Shown here: piece after piece, positions 9,321 to 18,390 of the stretch | How positions within the stretch are numbered: position 1 is the first letter of the stretch | Layout: each line of letters opens with the position of its first letter | Assembly: GCF_000620785.1 (NCBI RefSeq) | Contig: NZ_JIAI01000012.1 | Coordinates: 62,001 to 126,000 of the forward strand | Reading direction: 5' to 3' | Length of the DNA stretch: 64,000 nucleotides | Source of the DNA: Actinospineispora acaciae DSM 45401 | GTDB lineage: Bacteria > Actinomycetota > Actinomycetes > Mycobacteriales > Pseudonocardiaceae | The notes under the pieces: generated by a model | What the model was told of the DNA's origin: nothing | The model's input: the letters and a program-made list of their open reading frames with translations, nothing else | Databases searched by the model: none | Position numbers and translations under genes: made by a program

Positions 9321-10072
9321 TCTACGGCGAGGGAGGACGGGGCGGATACGGCGGCCAGTATGGGCACGCCGGCCATCACCGCCTTCTGGGTGAGCTCGAA
9401 GGAGGCGCGGCCGGAGACCATGAGGACGCAGCCCGCGCCCGGGATCCGGTTGTTGAGCAGGGCCCAGCCGAGGGCCTTGTCGACGGCGTTGTGGCGGCCG
9501 ACGTCCTCGCGGGCGACCAGCAGCGTGCCGTCGGCGGTGAACAGGCCGGCGGCGTGCAGCCCGCCGGTGCTGTCGAACACCCGCTGCGCCTCCCGCAGGC
9601 GGTCCGGCAGCTCGGCGAGGACGGACGGGGCGACCAACACCGGGTCGTCGGCGGGGGAGAAGCGGGTGCGCAGGCGGACCGCGTCCAGCGAGGCCTTGCC
9701 GCACACCCCGCAGGACGACGTGGTGTAGAAGTTCCGCTCCACGCCGGGGTCGGGCGGGGGGACGCCGGCGCCCAGGGTCACGTCCAGGACGTTGTAGGTG
9801 TTGCGGCCGTCCTCGTCCACCGAGTCGCAGTACCGCGCGGACGACACGTCCGGGACCGCCTCGATGACGCCCTCGGTGAGCAGGAAGCCGTGCGCCAGCT
9901 CCACATCGTGGCCGGGGGTGCGCATGGTGACGGCCAGCGGCGTGCCGTTGACCCGCAGCTCGAGCGGTTCCTCCACGGCCAGCCGGTCCGGCGCCGTGCG
10001 CTCCCCGGCCGGCCCCAGCCGCAGCACCGAGGTGCGCGCGATCAACCTGCCCACTCGCGCCTCCACGATCAT
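9230..10072 (-). CDS. fdhD: formate dehydrogenase accessory sulfurtransferase FdhD
   Basis: A 280-residue FdhD, which passes sulfur from a cysteine desulfurase to the molybdenum cofactor so that formate dehydrogenase becomes active. The sulfur-carrying CGVC motif has Cys121 and Cys124, the same numbers as in E. coli. Other family blocks are '[10 protein letters not shown]', '[20 protein letters not shown]', '[13 protein letters not shown]', '[35 protein letters not shown]' and the end '[11 protein letters not shown]'. The ATG at 10072 is the only sensible start near the family N-terminus. It is divergent from the OFA transporter gene. No formate dehydrogenase subunit lies in the window, so its client is elsewhere. 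Confidence 0.96.
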   Translation of the reverse strand: MIVEARVGRLIARTSVLRLGPAGERTAPDRLAVEEPLELRVNGTPLAVTMRTPGHDVELAHGFLLTEGVIEAVPDVSSARYCDSVDEDGRNTYNVLDVTLGAGVPPPDPGVERNFYTTSSCGVCGKASLDAVRLRTRFSPADDPVLVAPSVLAELPDRLREAQRVFDSTGGLHAAGLFTADGTLLVAREDVGRHNAVDKALGWALLNNRIPGAGCVLMVSGRASFELTQKAVMAGVPILAAVSAPSSLAVDLATESGVTLIGFLRGDTMNVYANTTRIKR

Positions 10073-10264
10073 CCGATAGGGGGTTATTTGCCCGATCCTG
10101 AGGCCTGGTAACCGCCTTCCTGGCTGCTCGCCGACCTCCGGCGGGTCCGAACCGTCCAGGTTCCAGTTGTGGACAGCCCTCCGTGCATACAGTATTGCTG
10201 CGTTTCCAACGTGCCGGGCACGGGCACAATTCCCGGCACGGCCGCCGCGAGGGAGGCAGCTCCA

Positions 10265-11662
10265 ATGAGCGTAGCTGGATTCCTTGATCGTTCTCGTATC
10301 GTCGCGCCCGAAGGGTGGAGCCGCTGGCTGATCCCGCCGGCGGCGCTGTCCATCCACCTGGCGATCGGCCAGGCCTACGCCTGGAGCGTGTTCAAGCTGC
10401 CGCTGGGCGGGTCGCTGCTCAAGGGCAACGAGTACGCCGGCACGCTCAGTGCGATGCCGTTCACCCTGGGCATCGTGATGCTGGGGGTGTCGGCGGCGCT
10501 GTTCGGCACGGCCGTGGACCACCGGGGGCCGCGCTGGGCGATGCTGGTGGCCACCGCCTGCTTCTCCTCCGGCTTCCTGATCTCCGCGCTGGGCGTGGCC
10601 GTCGGCCAGTACTGGCTGGTCATCTTCGGCTACGGGTTCGTCGGCGGGATCGGGCTGGGCATCGGCTACATCTCGCCGGTGTCCACGCTGATCAAGTGGT
10701 TCCCGGACCGCCCGGGGATGGCCACCGGGATCGCGATCATGGGCTTCGGCGGTGGGGCGCTGATCGCCTCGCCGTGGTCGACGTCCATGCTCGCCGCCTT
10801 CGGCGCCAGCGGGGCGAACCCGAGGGCCAGCGGCATCGCCTGGACGTTCCTGATCCACGGCATCGTCTACGCGGTGTTCATGTCGATGGGCTGGCTGCTG
10901 GTCAGGGTGCCGCGCGAGGGCTGGCAGCCGGCCGGGTGGGACCCGGCGACCGCGCACAAGCGCCCGCTGGAGAGCAAGGCCAACGTCTCGGCCCGCAACG
11001 CGATCAAGACGCCGCAGTTCTGGCTGCTCTGGGTGGTGCTGTGCTTCAACGTGACCGCCGGCATCGGCATCCTGGAACGGGCCTCGCCGCTCTACCAGGA
11101 CTTCTTCCGGAGCAGCACGCCCGCGCAGGTGCTCACCGCGGCCGCCGCCGGGTTCGTGGCGATCCTCTCGCTGGCCAACATGCTCGGCCGGTTCGTCTGG
11201 TCGTCCACCTCGGACCTGATCGGGCGCAAGAACGCCTACCGGATGTACCTCGGGGTCGGGGCGATCCTGTACCTGGTGCTGGAGCTGGTCGGCAACGCCA
11301 GCAAGGCGGTGTTCCTGATCTGCGCGCTGCTCATCCTGTCCTTCTACGGGGCGGGGTTCGCGACGGTGCCGGCGTACCTGCGTGACCTGTTCGGCACCTA
11401 CGAGGTGGGCGCCATCCACGGCCGGCTGCTCACCGCGTGGTCGGCGGCCGGCGTGTTCGGCCCGGTGATCGTCAACTTCATCGCGGACCGGCGGCTGGCC
11501 GCCGGGTACTCCGGGCCGAGCCTGTACAGCCTGGCGTTCCAGATCATGATCGGGCTGCTGGTGATCGGGTTCGTGTGCAACGAGCTGATCAAGCCGGTCA
11601 ACCCGAGGTTCCACGAGCCGGGCGAGGGCGCCGGGGCGCTCCCGGCGGAGAGGGCGGCGTAG
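10265..11662 (+). CDS. OFA-family (oxalate/formate antiporter type) MFS transporter
   Basis: A 465-residue transporter with twelve predicted membrane segments. The OFA features are '[10 protein letters not shown]' in the first segment, the '[68 protein letters not shown]' block and '[32 protein letters not shown]'. Members exchange or take up small carboxylates such as oxalate and formate; the neighbouring fdhD makes formate plausible (inference). ATG 10265 follows GAGGGAGGCAGC. The next gene, two bases after the stop, encodes a tiny membrane partner, and DUF6457 and the Cys-His-Asp protein follow closely, so this looks like a four-gene operon. Confidence 0.9.
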   Translation: MSVAGFLDRSRIVAPEGWSRWLIPPAALSIHLAIGQAYAWSVFKLPLGGSLLKGNEYAGTLSAMPFTLGIVMLGVSAALFGTAVDHRGPRWAMLVATACFSSGFLISALGVAVGQYWLVIFGYGFVGGIGLGIGYISPVSTLIKWFPDRPGMATGIAIMGFGGGALIASPWSTSMLAAFGASGANPRASGIAWTFLIHGIVYAVFMSMGWLLVRVPREGWQPAGWDPATAHKRPLESKANVSARNAIKTPQFWLLWVVLCFNVTAGIGILERASPLYQDFFRSSTPAQVLTAAAAGFVAILSLANMLGRFVWSSTSDLIGRKNAYRMYLGVGAILYLVLELVGNASKAVFLICALLILSFYGAGFATVPAYLRDLFGTYEVGAIHGRLLTAWSAAGVFGPVIVNFIADRRLAAGYSGPSLYSLAFQIMIGLLVIGFVCNELIKPVNPRFHEPGEGAGALPAERAA

Positions 11663-11664
11663 CC

Positions 11665-11799
11665 ATGGCGGAGACGAGCGCGGCCACCCCTCCGTCGCGG
11701 GTGGCGTTGACGGTGCTGGCGTGGGCGTGGGTGATCGTGCCGTTCTGTTACGGCGTGTGGCGGCTGTTGATTACCGTGGTGCAGCTGTTCGCGGGGTAG
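11665..11799 (+). CDS. MFS transporter small subunit, 44 aa
   Basis: A 44-residue protein with one membrane helix ('[30 protein letters not shown]') and a short hydrophilic N-terminus. Single-helix proteins of this sort are recurrently found directly after OFA-type transporter genes and are classed as their small subunit. It starts two bases after the transporter's stop, so coupling is likely. Confidence 0.8.
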   Translation: MAETSAATPPSRVALTVLAWAWVIVPFCYGVWRLLITVVQLFAG

Positions 11800-11809
11800 G
11801 TTCGGCGGC

Positions 11810-12070
11810 ATGAGCACGATGTTCGAGTGGATCGACGCGGCGTGTGACGAGCTCGGGCTCGACCTGGCCGACCAGCAGGCGACCACCACCACGGTGCTCG
11901 ACCTGACCGCCGACGTGGCGCACGGGGTGGCCCGGCCGGCCGCGCCGGTCACCGCGTTCCTGGTCGGCCTGGCCGCCGGGCGGTCGGAGGACCCCGAGGC
12001 CGCTGTGGTGGAGTACGCGCGGCGGCTGTCCGAGCGGGCCAAGGCCTGGGAGCCGGAGCGGTCGGGGTAG
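11810..12070 (+). CDS. DUF6457 domain-containing protein
   Basis: An 86-residue helical, acidic protein. It opens with 'FEWIDAACDELGLD' and has the stretch 'VLDLTADVAHGVARPAAPVTAFLVGLAAG', which I recognise as DUF6457. The family is often found in actinobacteria near fdhD and molybdenum-cofactor genes, and the present setting (fdhD, OFA transporter) agrees, so a role in molybdoenzyme maturation or formate metabolism is reasonable but unproven. It starts 10 bases after the small-subunit gene and three bases separate it from the next one. Confidence 0.75.
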   Translation: MSTMFEWIDAACDELGLDLADQQATTTTVLDLTADVAHGVARPAAPVTAFLVGLAAGRSEDPEAAVVEYARRLSERAKAWEPERSG

Positions 12071-12073
12071 GCC

Positions 12074-12982
12074 GTGACCTCGCTGGTGGCGGCCGCGATG
12101 CGGGCCGGGCGGGTGCTGCCCGGCCGGCGCCGGAAGCGGACGTTCCGCGGGCCCACCCTGCCGTTCGGGCGTGACCCGGAGGGGCTGACCCGGTGGCAGG
12201 CCGAGCGCGCGCAGTGGCGCCACGACGCGATGCGGCCTGATGACTACCGGGCGGTGCTCTTCGCGCTGGAGGACGCGAGCCTGGACGACCGGCCGCACCT
12301 GCGGCGCGCGATCGCGGCCGGTCACCCCGCGGCCGTCGTGCTCTCGCTGGCCACGCGGCTGAATGCGCACGGGCCGGACTGGGCGTCGGAGCGGCTGCGG
12401 CTGGTCGATGACGTGCTCGGGCCGCGGTGTCGGTTCGGGGTGCGGATCGACCAGGTGGACGGCACCACGTGCGGCTCGGCCGTGCTGCTGGTGATGGCCA
12501 CCGCCGCCGACCCGCTGCTGACGTTGGAGATCACCACGCCGAGGTTCGACCTGCTCGGCTTCGAGCGCCGGCTGGACCAGCGGCAGCTGGCCATCCACCG
12601 GCAGAGCAACCGGGCCTGGCCGCGCGCGTTGGGCACCAGTCCGTGGGGGATGGCCGGCTGGCTGCGCCGGCACGCGGCGGGCGTCGGCCCGTACCGGGTG
12701 CGGCTGGTGGACGACGGCGCGGCGGAGGACCTGTCCGCCGCCCTGGACGAGGTCGACGCCGCGCTCGACCAGGCCGACCCGGTGCCGCTGCTCATCGGCA
12801 CGTCCGTACCCCGCCACTACGCGCTGGCGCTGAGCCGCGAGGGTGATCGCTGGCGGGTGTACGACCCGAGCTCCGGCGAGGTCCGCGCCGTGCCACTGGA
12901 CGCCGTGCGCGAACACAAGCTCGCGCCCCTGCTCGGCTTCGACCATCTGCAGGGCGTCCTGTTGCCACGCCGTACTTCGTGA
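12074..12982 (+). CDS. unrecognised protein with a possible Cys-His-Asp (papain-like) site, 302 aa
   Basis: I do not recognise a named family. The protein begins with a basic segment (residues 10-30, 'RRRKRTFRGPT'). Then 'RIDQVDGTTCGSAVLLV' places Cys133 at the start of a helix, as in bacteriocin-type (C39) and papain-like peptidases ('DQTTCGPT...'). Much later 'PRHYALALS' gives His248 and 'VYDPSSG' gives Asp264, in the order and spacing of such enzymes ('xHYVLV...DPxxG'). The fold assignment is inference. No signal peptide or membrane segment is present. GTG 12074 follows the DUF6457 stop by three bases, so it belongs to the transporter operon. Substrate unknown. Confidence 0.65.
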   Translation: MTSLVAAAMRAGRVLPGRRRKRTFRGPTLPFGRDPEGLTRWQAERAQWRHDAMRPDDYRAVLFALEDASLDDRPHLRRAIAAGHPAAVVLSLATRLNAHGPDWASERLRLVDDVLGPRCRFGVRIDQVDGTTCGSAVLLVMATAADPLLTLEITTPRFDLLGFERRLDQRQLAIHRQSNRAWPRALGTSPWGMAGWLRRHAAGVGPYRVRLVDDGAAEDLSAALDEVDAALDQADPVPLLIGTSVPRHYALALSREGDRWRVYDPSSGEVRAVPLDAVREHKLAPLLGFDHLQGVLLPRRTS

Positions 12983-13007
12983 CGGTCACCGGTGTCCGAC
13001 CCAAGTT

Positions 13008-13041
13008 GATAGATCGTTCTAGCTGTAGATAGATCGTTCTA
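13008..13041. repeat. two direct copies of GATAGATCGTTCTA
   Basis: Identical 14-mers at 13008-13021 and 13028-13041, 20 bases start to start, i.e. nearly two helical turns. They are AT-rich islands in GC-rich surroundings. That is what a protein-binding site pair looks like, but they sit between convergent genes, where an operator is unexpected. Confidence 0.7.
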
Positions 13042-13054
13042 CTTTGTGGTGTGA

Positions 13055-13080
13055 GCGGGCTCGCGCGAGTGTGAGCCCGC
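13055..13080. terminator. hairpin between convergent genes
   Basis: GCGGGCTC at 13055-13062 pairs with GAGCCCGC at 13073-13080 (loop of ten). It lies between the convergent 302-aa and 80-aa genes and could serve both as terminator. A tandem 14-mer, GCGTGCGTGAGCGT, follows at 13091-13104 and 13107-13120. Confidence 0.5.
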
Positions 13081-13157
13081 GTCGACGCGAGCGTGCGTGA
13101 GCGTAAGCGTGCGTGAGCGTGGGGCGGCGCCGGTCACGAGCGTCGCCGCCGCGCCGG

Positions 13158-13400
13158 TCACGTGGTGAGGTCGTCGGACTGGCGGCCGCGCGGGGCCGGG
13201 TGTTCCACGAGCGCGAGCACCCGGTTCGACATGAACCGCGCGGTGCGCACCGGGGTACCGCCCCGAGTCACCTCGGTGACCTCGACGACGCCGCGGCCCT
13301 GCGTGATCTCGACCCGGCGGCCGGCCCGCGTGGCCACGATCTCGTAGCTGCGCGTCGAGCCGCCCGCGTCGATCACCACCTCGACCCGGTCACCCTTCAT
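13158..13400 (-). CDS. small hypothetical beta-rich protein, 80 aa
   Basis: I do not recognise the family. From the ATG at 13400 the product is 80 residues, alternating hydrophobic and charged residues in several short strands ('DRVEVVIDA', 'RSYEIVAT', 'RRVEITQG', 'GVVEVTEVT'), then 'TARFMSNRVLALVEHP', and a hydrophilic tail. This is the pattern of a small beta-barrel. The frame opens further upstream, but the codons before the ATG read as unlike protein. It is divergent from valS with only 88 bases between; both promoters must lie there. Confidence 0.6.
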   Translation of the reverse strand: MKGDRVEVVIDAGGSTRSYEIVATRAGRRVEITQGRGVVEVTEVTRGGTPVRTARFMSNRVLALVEHPAPRGRQSDDLTT

Positions 13401-13476
13401 GCATAATTCAACGTCGCAGGTAGCCGGCCGATTCCCGGTCCCGCACCACCGGCCGTAACCGGGTGCGCCCAACTCG

Positions 13477-13482
13477 TAGACT
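13477..13482 (+). promoter_or_regulatory. valS -10 box TAGACT
   Basis: TAGACT ends six bases before the valS ATG at 13489, and no ribosome-binding site is present. Transcription would start at or very near the ATG, giving a leaderless mRNA. Confidence 0.55.
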
Positions 13483-13488
13483 GACCAG

Positions 13489-16146
13489 ATGACCGAGACT
13501 CTCCCGCCCCAGCAGCGCGCATCCCTCCCTTCGCGGTGGGAGCCGGCGGCGGTAGAGGCCGAGCTGTACCAGCGCTGGGTGGACGCCGGCTACTTCACCG
13601 CCGACGCGCACAGCGACAAGCCGCCGTTCACCATCGTCATCCCGCCGCCCAACGTCACCGGCAGCCTGCACATCGGCCACGCGTTCGAGCACACGCTGAT
13701 CGACATTCTGGTCCGCCGGCGCCGCATGCAGGGCTACGAGACGCTCTGGCTGCCGGGCATGGACCACGCCAGCATCGCCGTCCACGCGCTGGTCGAGCGC
13801 GCGCTGGCCGCCGAGGGCACCGGCCGCCGTGAGATCGGCCGGGAGGCGTTCGTCGAGCGGACCTGGGAGTGGAAGGCCGAGCACGGCGGCGCGATCCTGT
13901 CCCAGATGCGCCGGCTCGGCGACAGCGTGGACTGGTCGCGCGAGCGGTTCACCATGGACGAGGGCCTCAGCCGCGCCGTGCTCACCATGTTCAAGCGGCT
14001 CTACCAGGACGGCCTGATCTACCGCGCCGAGCGGATGGTCAACTGGTCGCCCGACCAGCGGACCGTGCTCTCCGACATCGAGGTCGAGTACCGCGACGTG
14101 GAGGGCGAGCTGGTCTCCATCCGCTACGGGGACGGCGAGAACGCGCTGGTGGTGGCCACCACCCGGGTCGAGACCATGCTCGGCGACACCGCCGTGGCCG
14201 TGCACCCCGACGACCAGCGCTACGCGCACCTGGTCGGCACCGAGATCGAGCTCCCGCTGGTCGGCCGGAAGATCAAGGTCGTGGCCGACGAGCACGTGGA
14301 CCCGGAGTTCGGCACCGGCGCGGTCAAGGTCACCCCGGCGCACGACCCGAACGACTTCGAGATCGGCCGCCGCCACGGGCTGCCGATGCCGTCGGTGATG
14401 GACGAGAGCGGCCGGATCCAGAACACCGGCACCGAGTTCGACGGCATGGACAGGTTCGAGGCGCGGGTGGCCGTGCGCGAGGCCCTGCGCGCGCAGGGCA
14501 GGATCGTCGAGGAGAAGCGGCCCTACCTGCACAGCGTCGGGCACAGCTCGCGCGGCAAGCACGAGCCGATCGAGCCGAGGCTGTCGCTGCAGTGGTTCGT
14601 CAAGGTCGAGCCGCTGGCGAAGGCGGCCGGTGACGCGGTGCGCGACGGGCGGGTCGCGGTGCACCCGAAGTCGATGGAGCCGCGCTGGTTCGGCTGGGTG
14701 GACAACATGCACGACTGGTGCATCTCCCGCCAGCTCTGGTGGGGCCACCGCATCCCGGTCTGGTACGGGCCGAACGGCGAGGTCGTCTGCGTCGGCCCGG
14801 ACGAGCAGCCGCCGTCCGGCGAGGGCTGGCACCAGGACGAGGACGTGCTGGACACCTGGTTCTCCTCCGGGCTGTGGCCGTTCTCCACCCTCGGCTGGCC
14901 GGAGCGCACGCCGGATCTTGCCAAGTTCTATCCGACGTCGGTGCTGGTCACCGGCTACGACATCCTGTTCTTCTGGGTCGCCCGGATGATGATGTTCGGG
15001 CTGTACGCGATGAAGGACGACGGCCCGGCCGGCGCGATCCCGTTCCATACGATCGCGCTGCACGGCATGGTGCGCGACCAGCACGGCAAGAAGATGTCCA
15101 AGACGCTGGGCAACACCGTCGACCCGACCGACTGGATGGACCGGTACGGCACGGACGCGCTGCGGTTCGCGCTGGCCAGGGTCGCCAACCCGGGCACGGA
15201 CGCGCCGATCGGGGAGGACGCCGCGCTGGCCGCGCGCAACTTCGGCACCAAGCTGTGGAACGCCACCCGGTTCGCGCTGGCCAAGGGCGCCGACCCGGAC
15301 GGCGAGATCGACCCGGCCTGGCTGACCGACGCGGACCGCTGGATCCTGGACCGAGTGGGCGCGGTGGTCGCCGAGGCGGACGCCCTGCTGGAGGACTTCC
15401 AGTTCGCCAAGGCCACCGAGCTGCTCTACCACTTCACCTGGGACGAGTTCTGCGACTGGTACCTGGAGCTGGCCAAGGTCCAGCTGGCCGAGGGCGAACA
15501 GCGGGCGGCGACGACCAGGGCGGTGCTGGGCAACACGCTGGACGTGCTGCTGCGGCTGCTGCACCCGGTGATGCCGTTCCTCACCGAGGAGCTGTGGACG
15601 GCGCTGACCGGTGAGCAGTCGCTGGTGATCGCGGACTGGCCACGGCTGACCGACCAGGCGCGCGGGGTGAACACCCGGGCGGCGGAGCGGATCGCGGCGG
15701 TGATCAAGCTGGTCACCGAGGTGCGGCGGTTCCGGGCCGACCAGGGGCTGCGGCCGGCGCAACCCGTGCCGGCGCGGTTGGACGGGGTGGCGGCGGCCGG
15801 GTTGGACGGCCAGTTGGACGCGGTGCGCGCGCTGGCGAAGCTGGGCGTGCCGGAGGACGGGTTCACCCCGACCGCCTCGGTGGAGGTCGGGCTGGCCGGC
15901 GGCTCGGTGCGGGTGGAGCTGGACACCTCGGGGACGATCGACGTGGCCGCCGAGCGGGCCCGGCTGGCCAAGGACCTGGCGGCCGCCGAGAAGGAGCTGG
16001 CCGGCGCCGAGGCGAAGCTGTCCAACCCGAAGTTCACCGAGCGCGCCCCGGAGGAGGTGGTCGCCGGGATCCGCGCCCGGCGTGACACCGCCGTGGCCGA
16101 CATCGAACGGATCCGCGCGGGTCTCGCCGCGCTGCCGGAGGCATAG
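13489..16146 (+). CDS. valS: valine--tRNA ligase
   Basis: An 885-residue class I synthetase that charges tRNA-Val in the cytoplasm. The HIGH motif is at residues 61-64 ([17 protein letters not shown]) and KMSKT at about 535. The editing domain contains '[20 protein letters not shown]', and the tRNA-binding domain '[12 protein letters not shown]'. The last 65 residues form the coiled-coil arm ('[38 protein letters not shown]'). The motif PGMDHASIA is the ValRS form of the motif that separates it from IleRS. The gene is followed six bases later by folC, the standard actinobacterial arrangement. Confidence 0.98.
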   Translation: MTETLPPQQRASLPSRWEPAAVEAELYQRWVDAGYFTADAHSDKPPFTIVIPPPNVTGSLHIGHAFEHTLIDILVRRRRMQGYETLWLPGMDHASIAVHALVERALAAEGTGRREIGREAFVERTWEWKAEHGGAILSQMRRLGDSVDWSRERFTMDEGLSRAVLTMFKRLYQDGLIYRAERMVNWSPDQRTVLSDIEVEYRDVEGELVSIRYGDGENALVVATTRVETMLGDTAVAVHPDDQRYAHLVGTEIELPLVGRKIKVVADEHVDPEFGTGAVKVTPAHDPNDFEIGRRHGLPMPSVMDESGRIQNTGTEFDGMDRFEARVAVREALRAQGRIVEEKRPYLHSVGHSSRGKHEPIEPRLSLQWFVKVEPLAKAAGDAVRDGRVAVHPKSMEPRWFGWVDNMHDWCISRQLWWGHRIPVWYGPNGEVVCVGPDEQPPSGEGWHQDEDVLDTWFSSGLWPFSTLGWPERTPDLAKFYPTSVLVTGYDILFFWVARMMMFGLYAMKDDGPAGAIPFHTIALHGMVRDQHGKKMSKTLGNTVDPTDWMDRYGTDALRFALARVANPGTDAPIGEDAALAARNFGTKLWNATRFALAKGADPDGEIDPAWLTDADRWILDRVGAVVAEADALLEDFQFAKATELLYHFTWDEFCDWYLELAKVQLAEGEQRAATTRAVLGNTLDVLLRLLHPVMPFLTEELWTALTGEQSLVIADWPRLTDQARGVNTRAAERIAAVIKLVTEVRRFRADQGLRPAQPVPARLDGVAAAGLDGQLDAVRALAKLGVPEDGFTPTASVEVGLAGGSVRVELDTSGTIDVAAERARLAKDLAAAEKELAGAEAKLSNPKFTERAPEEVVAGIRARRDTAVADIERIRAGLAALPEA

Positions 16147-16152
16147 GACGGG

Positions 16153-17568
16153 ATGGCGGCAGGCAAGAAGACGTCCGCGGCGGAGGCCGAAAGGCGCCAG
16201 GCGGCCGACGAGCAGGTCAGGGCCGACTTCCGGGCGGTGGAGGCCGAGCTGGACCGCCGCTGGCCGGAGTCGAAGATCGAGCCGTCGCTGGAGCGCATCC
16301 AGGCGCTGGTCGACCTGCTCGGCGACCCGCAGCGGGCGTACCCGGTGGTGCACCTGGCCGGCACCAACGGCAAGACGTCCACCGCGCGGATGATCGACGC
16401 GCTGCTCACCGAGGCCGGCCTGCGCACCGGCCGGTACACCAGCCCGCACCTGCAGTCGGCCACCGAGCGGATCTGCCTGGACGGCGCGCCGATCACGATG
16501 GCCCGGTACGTCGAGGTCTACCGCGAGGTCGAGCCGTACGTGCGGCTGGTGGACGAGCGCGCAGGCGACGGCCCGGCGATGAGCAAGTTCGAGGTGCTCA
16601 CCGCGATGGCGTTCGCCGCGTTCGCGGACGCCCCGGTGGAGGCCGCGATCCTGGAGACCGGCCTGGGCGGCACCTGGGACGCCACCAACGTGGCCGACGG
16701 CACCGTCTCGGTGGTCACGCCCATCGGCGTGGACCACGTGGAGTACCTCGGCCCGGAGCTGACCGGGATCGCCGGCGAGAAGGCCGGGATCATCAAGCCC
16801 GGTTCGATCGCCGTGCTCGCCGCCCAGGACACCGAGGTGGCCGCCGTGCTCATGGAGCGCTGCGCCGAGGTGGGCGCCACGGTGGCCAGGCAGGGCATGG
16901 AGTTCGGCGTGCTGCGCCGTACCCAGGCGGTCGGCGGCCAGCTGCTCAAGCTGCAGGGCCTGGGCGGCGCCTACGACGAGGTGTTCCTGCCGCTGCACGG
17001 CGAGCACCAGGCCAACAACGCCGCGCTCGCGCTGGCCGCCGCCGAGGCGCTGATCGGCGCCGGCGCGAACCGCCAGCTCGACGCCGACGCGGTGCGGTCG
17101 GCGTTCGCCGGAGTGGCTGCGCCGGGACGGCTGGAGCGGGTACGGACCGCGCCGGCGGTGCTGGTGGACGCCGCGCACAACCCGCACGGCGCCCGCGCGC
17201 TCGCGTCCGCGCTCGCCGACGAGTTCGGCTTCCGCCGGCTGATCGGCGTGCTCGCGGTGCTGCGGGACAAGGACGCGCGCGGCATGCTCGACCAGCTCGA
17301 ACCGCTGCTCGACGAGGTGGTGGTCACCAGCAACTCCTCGCCGCGCGCCCGCGACGTGGACGACCTGGCCGCCGACGCGGTGGCCGTCTTCGGCGCCGAC
17401 CGGGTGGTCGTCGAGCCCCGGCTGGACGACGCGGTGGAGCAGGCGATCCAGATGGCCGAGGAGGTCGACGAGGACGACGGCGCGCTGGCCGGCGGCGGCG
17501 TGCTGGTCACCGGCTCGGTGGTCACCGCGGGCGAGGCGCGGACCCTGTTCGGCAAGGAACCGGCGTGA
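16153..17568 (+). CDS. folC: folylpolyglutamate synthase / dihydrofolate synthase
   Basis: A 471-residue Mur-ligase-like enzyme that adds glutamate to dihydropteroate and to reduced folates. The ATP loop GTNGKTST is at residues 70-77, the omega loop 'GRYTSPHLQSATERI' follows, and 'ILETGLGGTWDATNVA', 'GVDHVEYLG' and 'VDAAHNPHGARAL' mark the central and C-terminal domains. The first 35 residues are a charged extension of the core, common in actinobacteria. ATG 16153 lies six bases after valS, preceded by GGACGGG. Its stop overlaps the DUF4233 start (GTGA). Confidence 0.96.
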   Translation: MAAGKKTSAAEAERRQAADEQVRADFRAVEAELDRRWPESKIEPSLERIQALVDLLGDPQRAYPVVHLAGTNGKTSTARMIDALLTEAGLRTGRYTSPHLQSATERICLDGAPITMARYVEVYREVEPYVRLVDERAGDGPAMSKFEVLTAMAFAAFADAPVEAAILETGLGGTWDATNVADGTVSVVTPIGVDHVEYLGPELTGIAGEKAGIIKPGSIAVLAAQDTEVAAVLMERCAEVGATVARQGMEFGVLRRTQAVGGQLLKLQGLGGAYDEVFLPLHGEHQANNAALALAAAEALIGAGANRQLDADAVRSAFAGVAAPGRLERVRTAPAVLVDAAHNPHGARALASALADEFGFRRLIGVLAVLRDKDARGMLDQLEPLLDEVVVTSNSSPRARDVDDLAADAVAVFGADRVVVEPRLDDAVEQAIQMAEEVDEDDGALAGGGVLVTGSVVTAGEARTLFGKEPA

Positions 17569-17933
17569 CGCAGCCCGACCCGTGGAAGGGCTTCCGCGGC
17601 GTGATGGCCGCGACCCTGATCCTGGAGTCGATCGTCGTCCTGCTCACCCTGCTGGTCGTCACCAAGATCGGCGACAACGGCGGCCCGCTGGGCGTCGGCA
17701 TAGTCCTCGCCCTGGCCGCCGCCATGATCGTCACCGTCCGCTTCCTCCGCCGCCCCTGGGCGCTGAAGCTCGCTATCGCCCTCCAGCTCGCCACCATGGC
17801 CTGCGGCTTTCTGGTGTTCGCCCTCGGCGTGCTCGGCCTGATCTTCGGCCTGGTCTGGTTCGCGCTGCTGATGATGCGCCGCGACGTCGCCGCCCGCATG
17901 TCCCGAGGAGAACTACCTGGTCAGAACCCGTGA
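17565..17933 (+). CDS. DUF4233 domain-containing membrane protein
   Basis: A 122-residue protein with about four membrane helices ('GVMAATLILESIVVLLTLLVVTKI', 'LGVGIVLALAAAMIVTV', 'LKLAIALQLATMACGFLVFALGVLGLIFGLVWFALLMM'). DUF4233 proteins occur directly after folC in actinobacteria and their function is unknown. GTG 17565 overlaps the folC stop, so translation is coupled. Its own stop is the TGA inside palindrome copy 3, which therefore forms the end of the message. Confidence 0.88.
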   Translation: MTQPDPWKGFRGVMAATLILESIVVLLTLLVVTKIGDNGGPLGVGIVLALAAAMIVTVRFLRRPWALKLAIALQLATMACGFLVFALGVLGLIFGLVWFALLMMRRDVAARMSRGELPGQNP

Positions 17934-17978
17934 GTGGCTGGGGCCGCCATAGCAACCCTAGCCACTCACGGCCTTGAC
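17920..17978. repeat. dispersed palindrome, copy 3 (diverged)
   Basis: Same element, with GTGAGTGGCTGGGGC on the left and CCCTAGCCACTCAC on the right; the stem is imperfect in the middle and the loop region reads CCATAG. It covers the DUF4233 stop codon and precedes the SnoaL-like gene. Confidence 0.85.
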
Positions 17979-18003
17979 GATCCCTATGAGGAGGAGCTGT
18001 TTA

Positions 18004-18390
18004 GTGACCGCCGCGACGCGTGACCTGTTCGAGCGCTACCACTCGTGCTGGGCGGACCGAGACCCGGACCGGATCGCCGAGCTTCACACCGCTGACTCGA
18101 TCTTTCACCTGCATCTGGACCAGGAGCCGGCGCGCGGGCGCATCGCGATCCGCGAGGCGGCCGCGGCGGCGTTCGCGCGTATCCCCGATCTGACGTTCGA
18201 GCTGGTCTCGTTGCGGGTCGGCGAGGACTTCTGGGTTGTCCAGTGGACGTTGACGGGGACGTCCGCGGCCGGCGCCGCATTCGAGGTCGATCTTGCCGAC
18301 TTCGTCCTCGTCGAGGACGGCGCGGTCAAGGAGAAGCACTCGTACGTCGACGGGGTGGCGATGAGCGCCGCGATGGCGCCCGCCGGCTGA
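18004..18390 (+). CDS. SnoaL-like / nuclear-transport-factor-2 fold protein
   Basis: A 128-residue small alpha+beta-barrel protein of the SnoaL superfamily: '[31 protein letters not shown]' is the N-terminal helix pair, and '[23 protein letters not shown]...[24 protein letters not shown]' the sheet. Members act as cyclases, isomerases or binding proteins; this one cannot be placed. GTG 18004 is set nine bases after GAGGAGGAGC, better than the TTG and ATG further up. The next gene's ATG overlaps its TGA, so it is made together with the aldo/keto reductase and may act in the same pathway. Confidence 0.8.
   Translation: MTAATRDLFERYHSCWADRDPDRIAELHTADSIFHLHLDQEPARGRIAIREAAAAAFARIPDLTFELVSLRVGEDFWVVQWTLTGTSAAGAAFEVDLADFVLVEDGAVKEKHSYVDGVAMSAAMAPAG

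Noticed and set aside
13008-13041. Possible CRISPR array
   Set aside because: Only two copies of a 14-mer with a six-base gap; no array and no cas genes in the window.
13408-17187. A 1259-codon open frame on the minus strand opposite valS and folC
   Set aside because: It is the shadow of two well-supported genes; its translation is Arg/Leu/Gly/His text without family resemblance.
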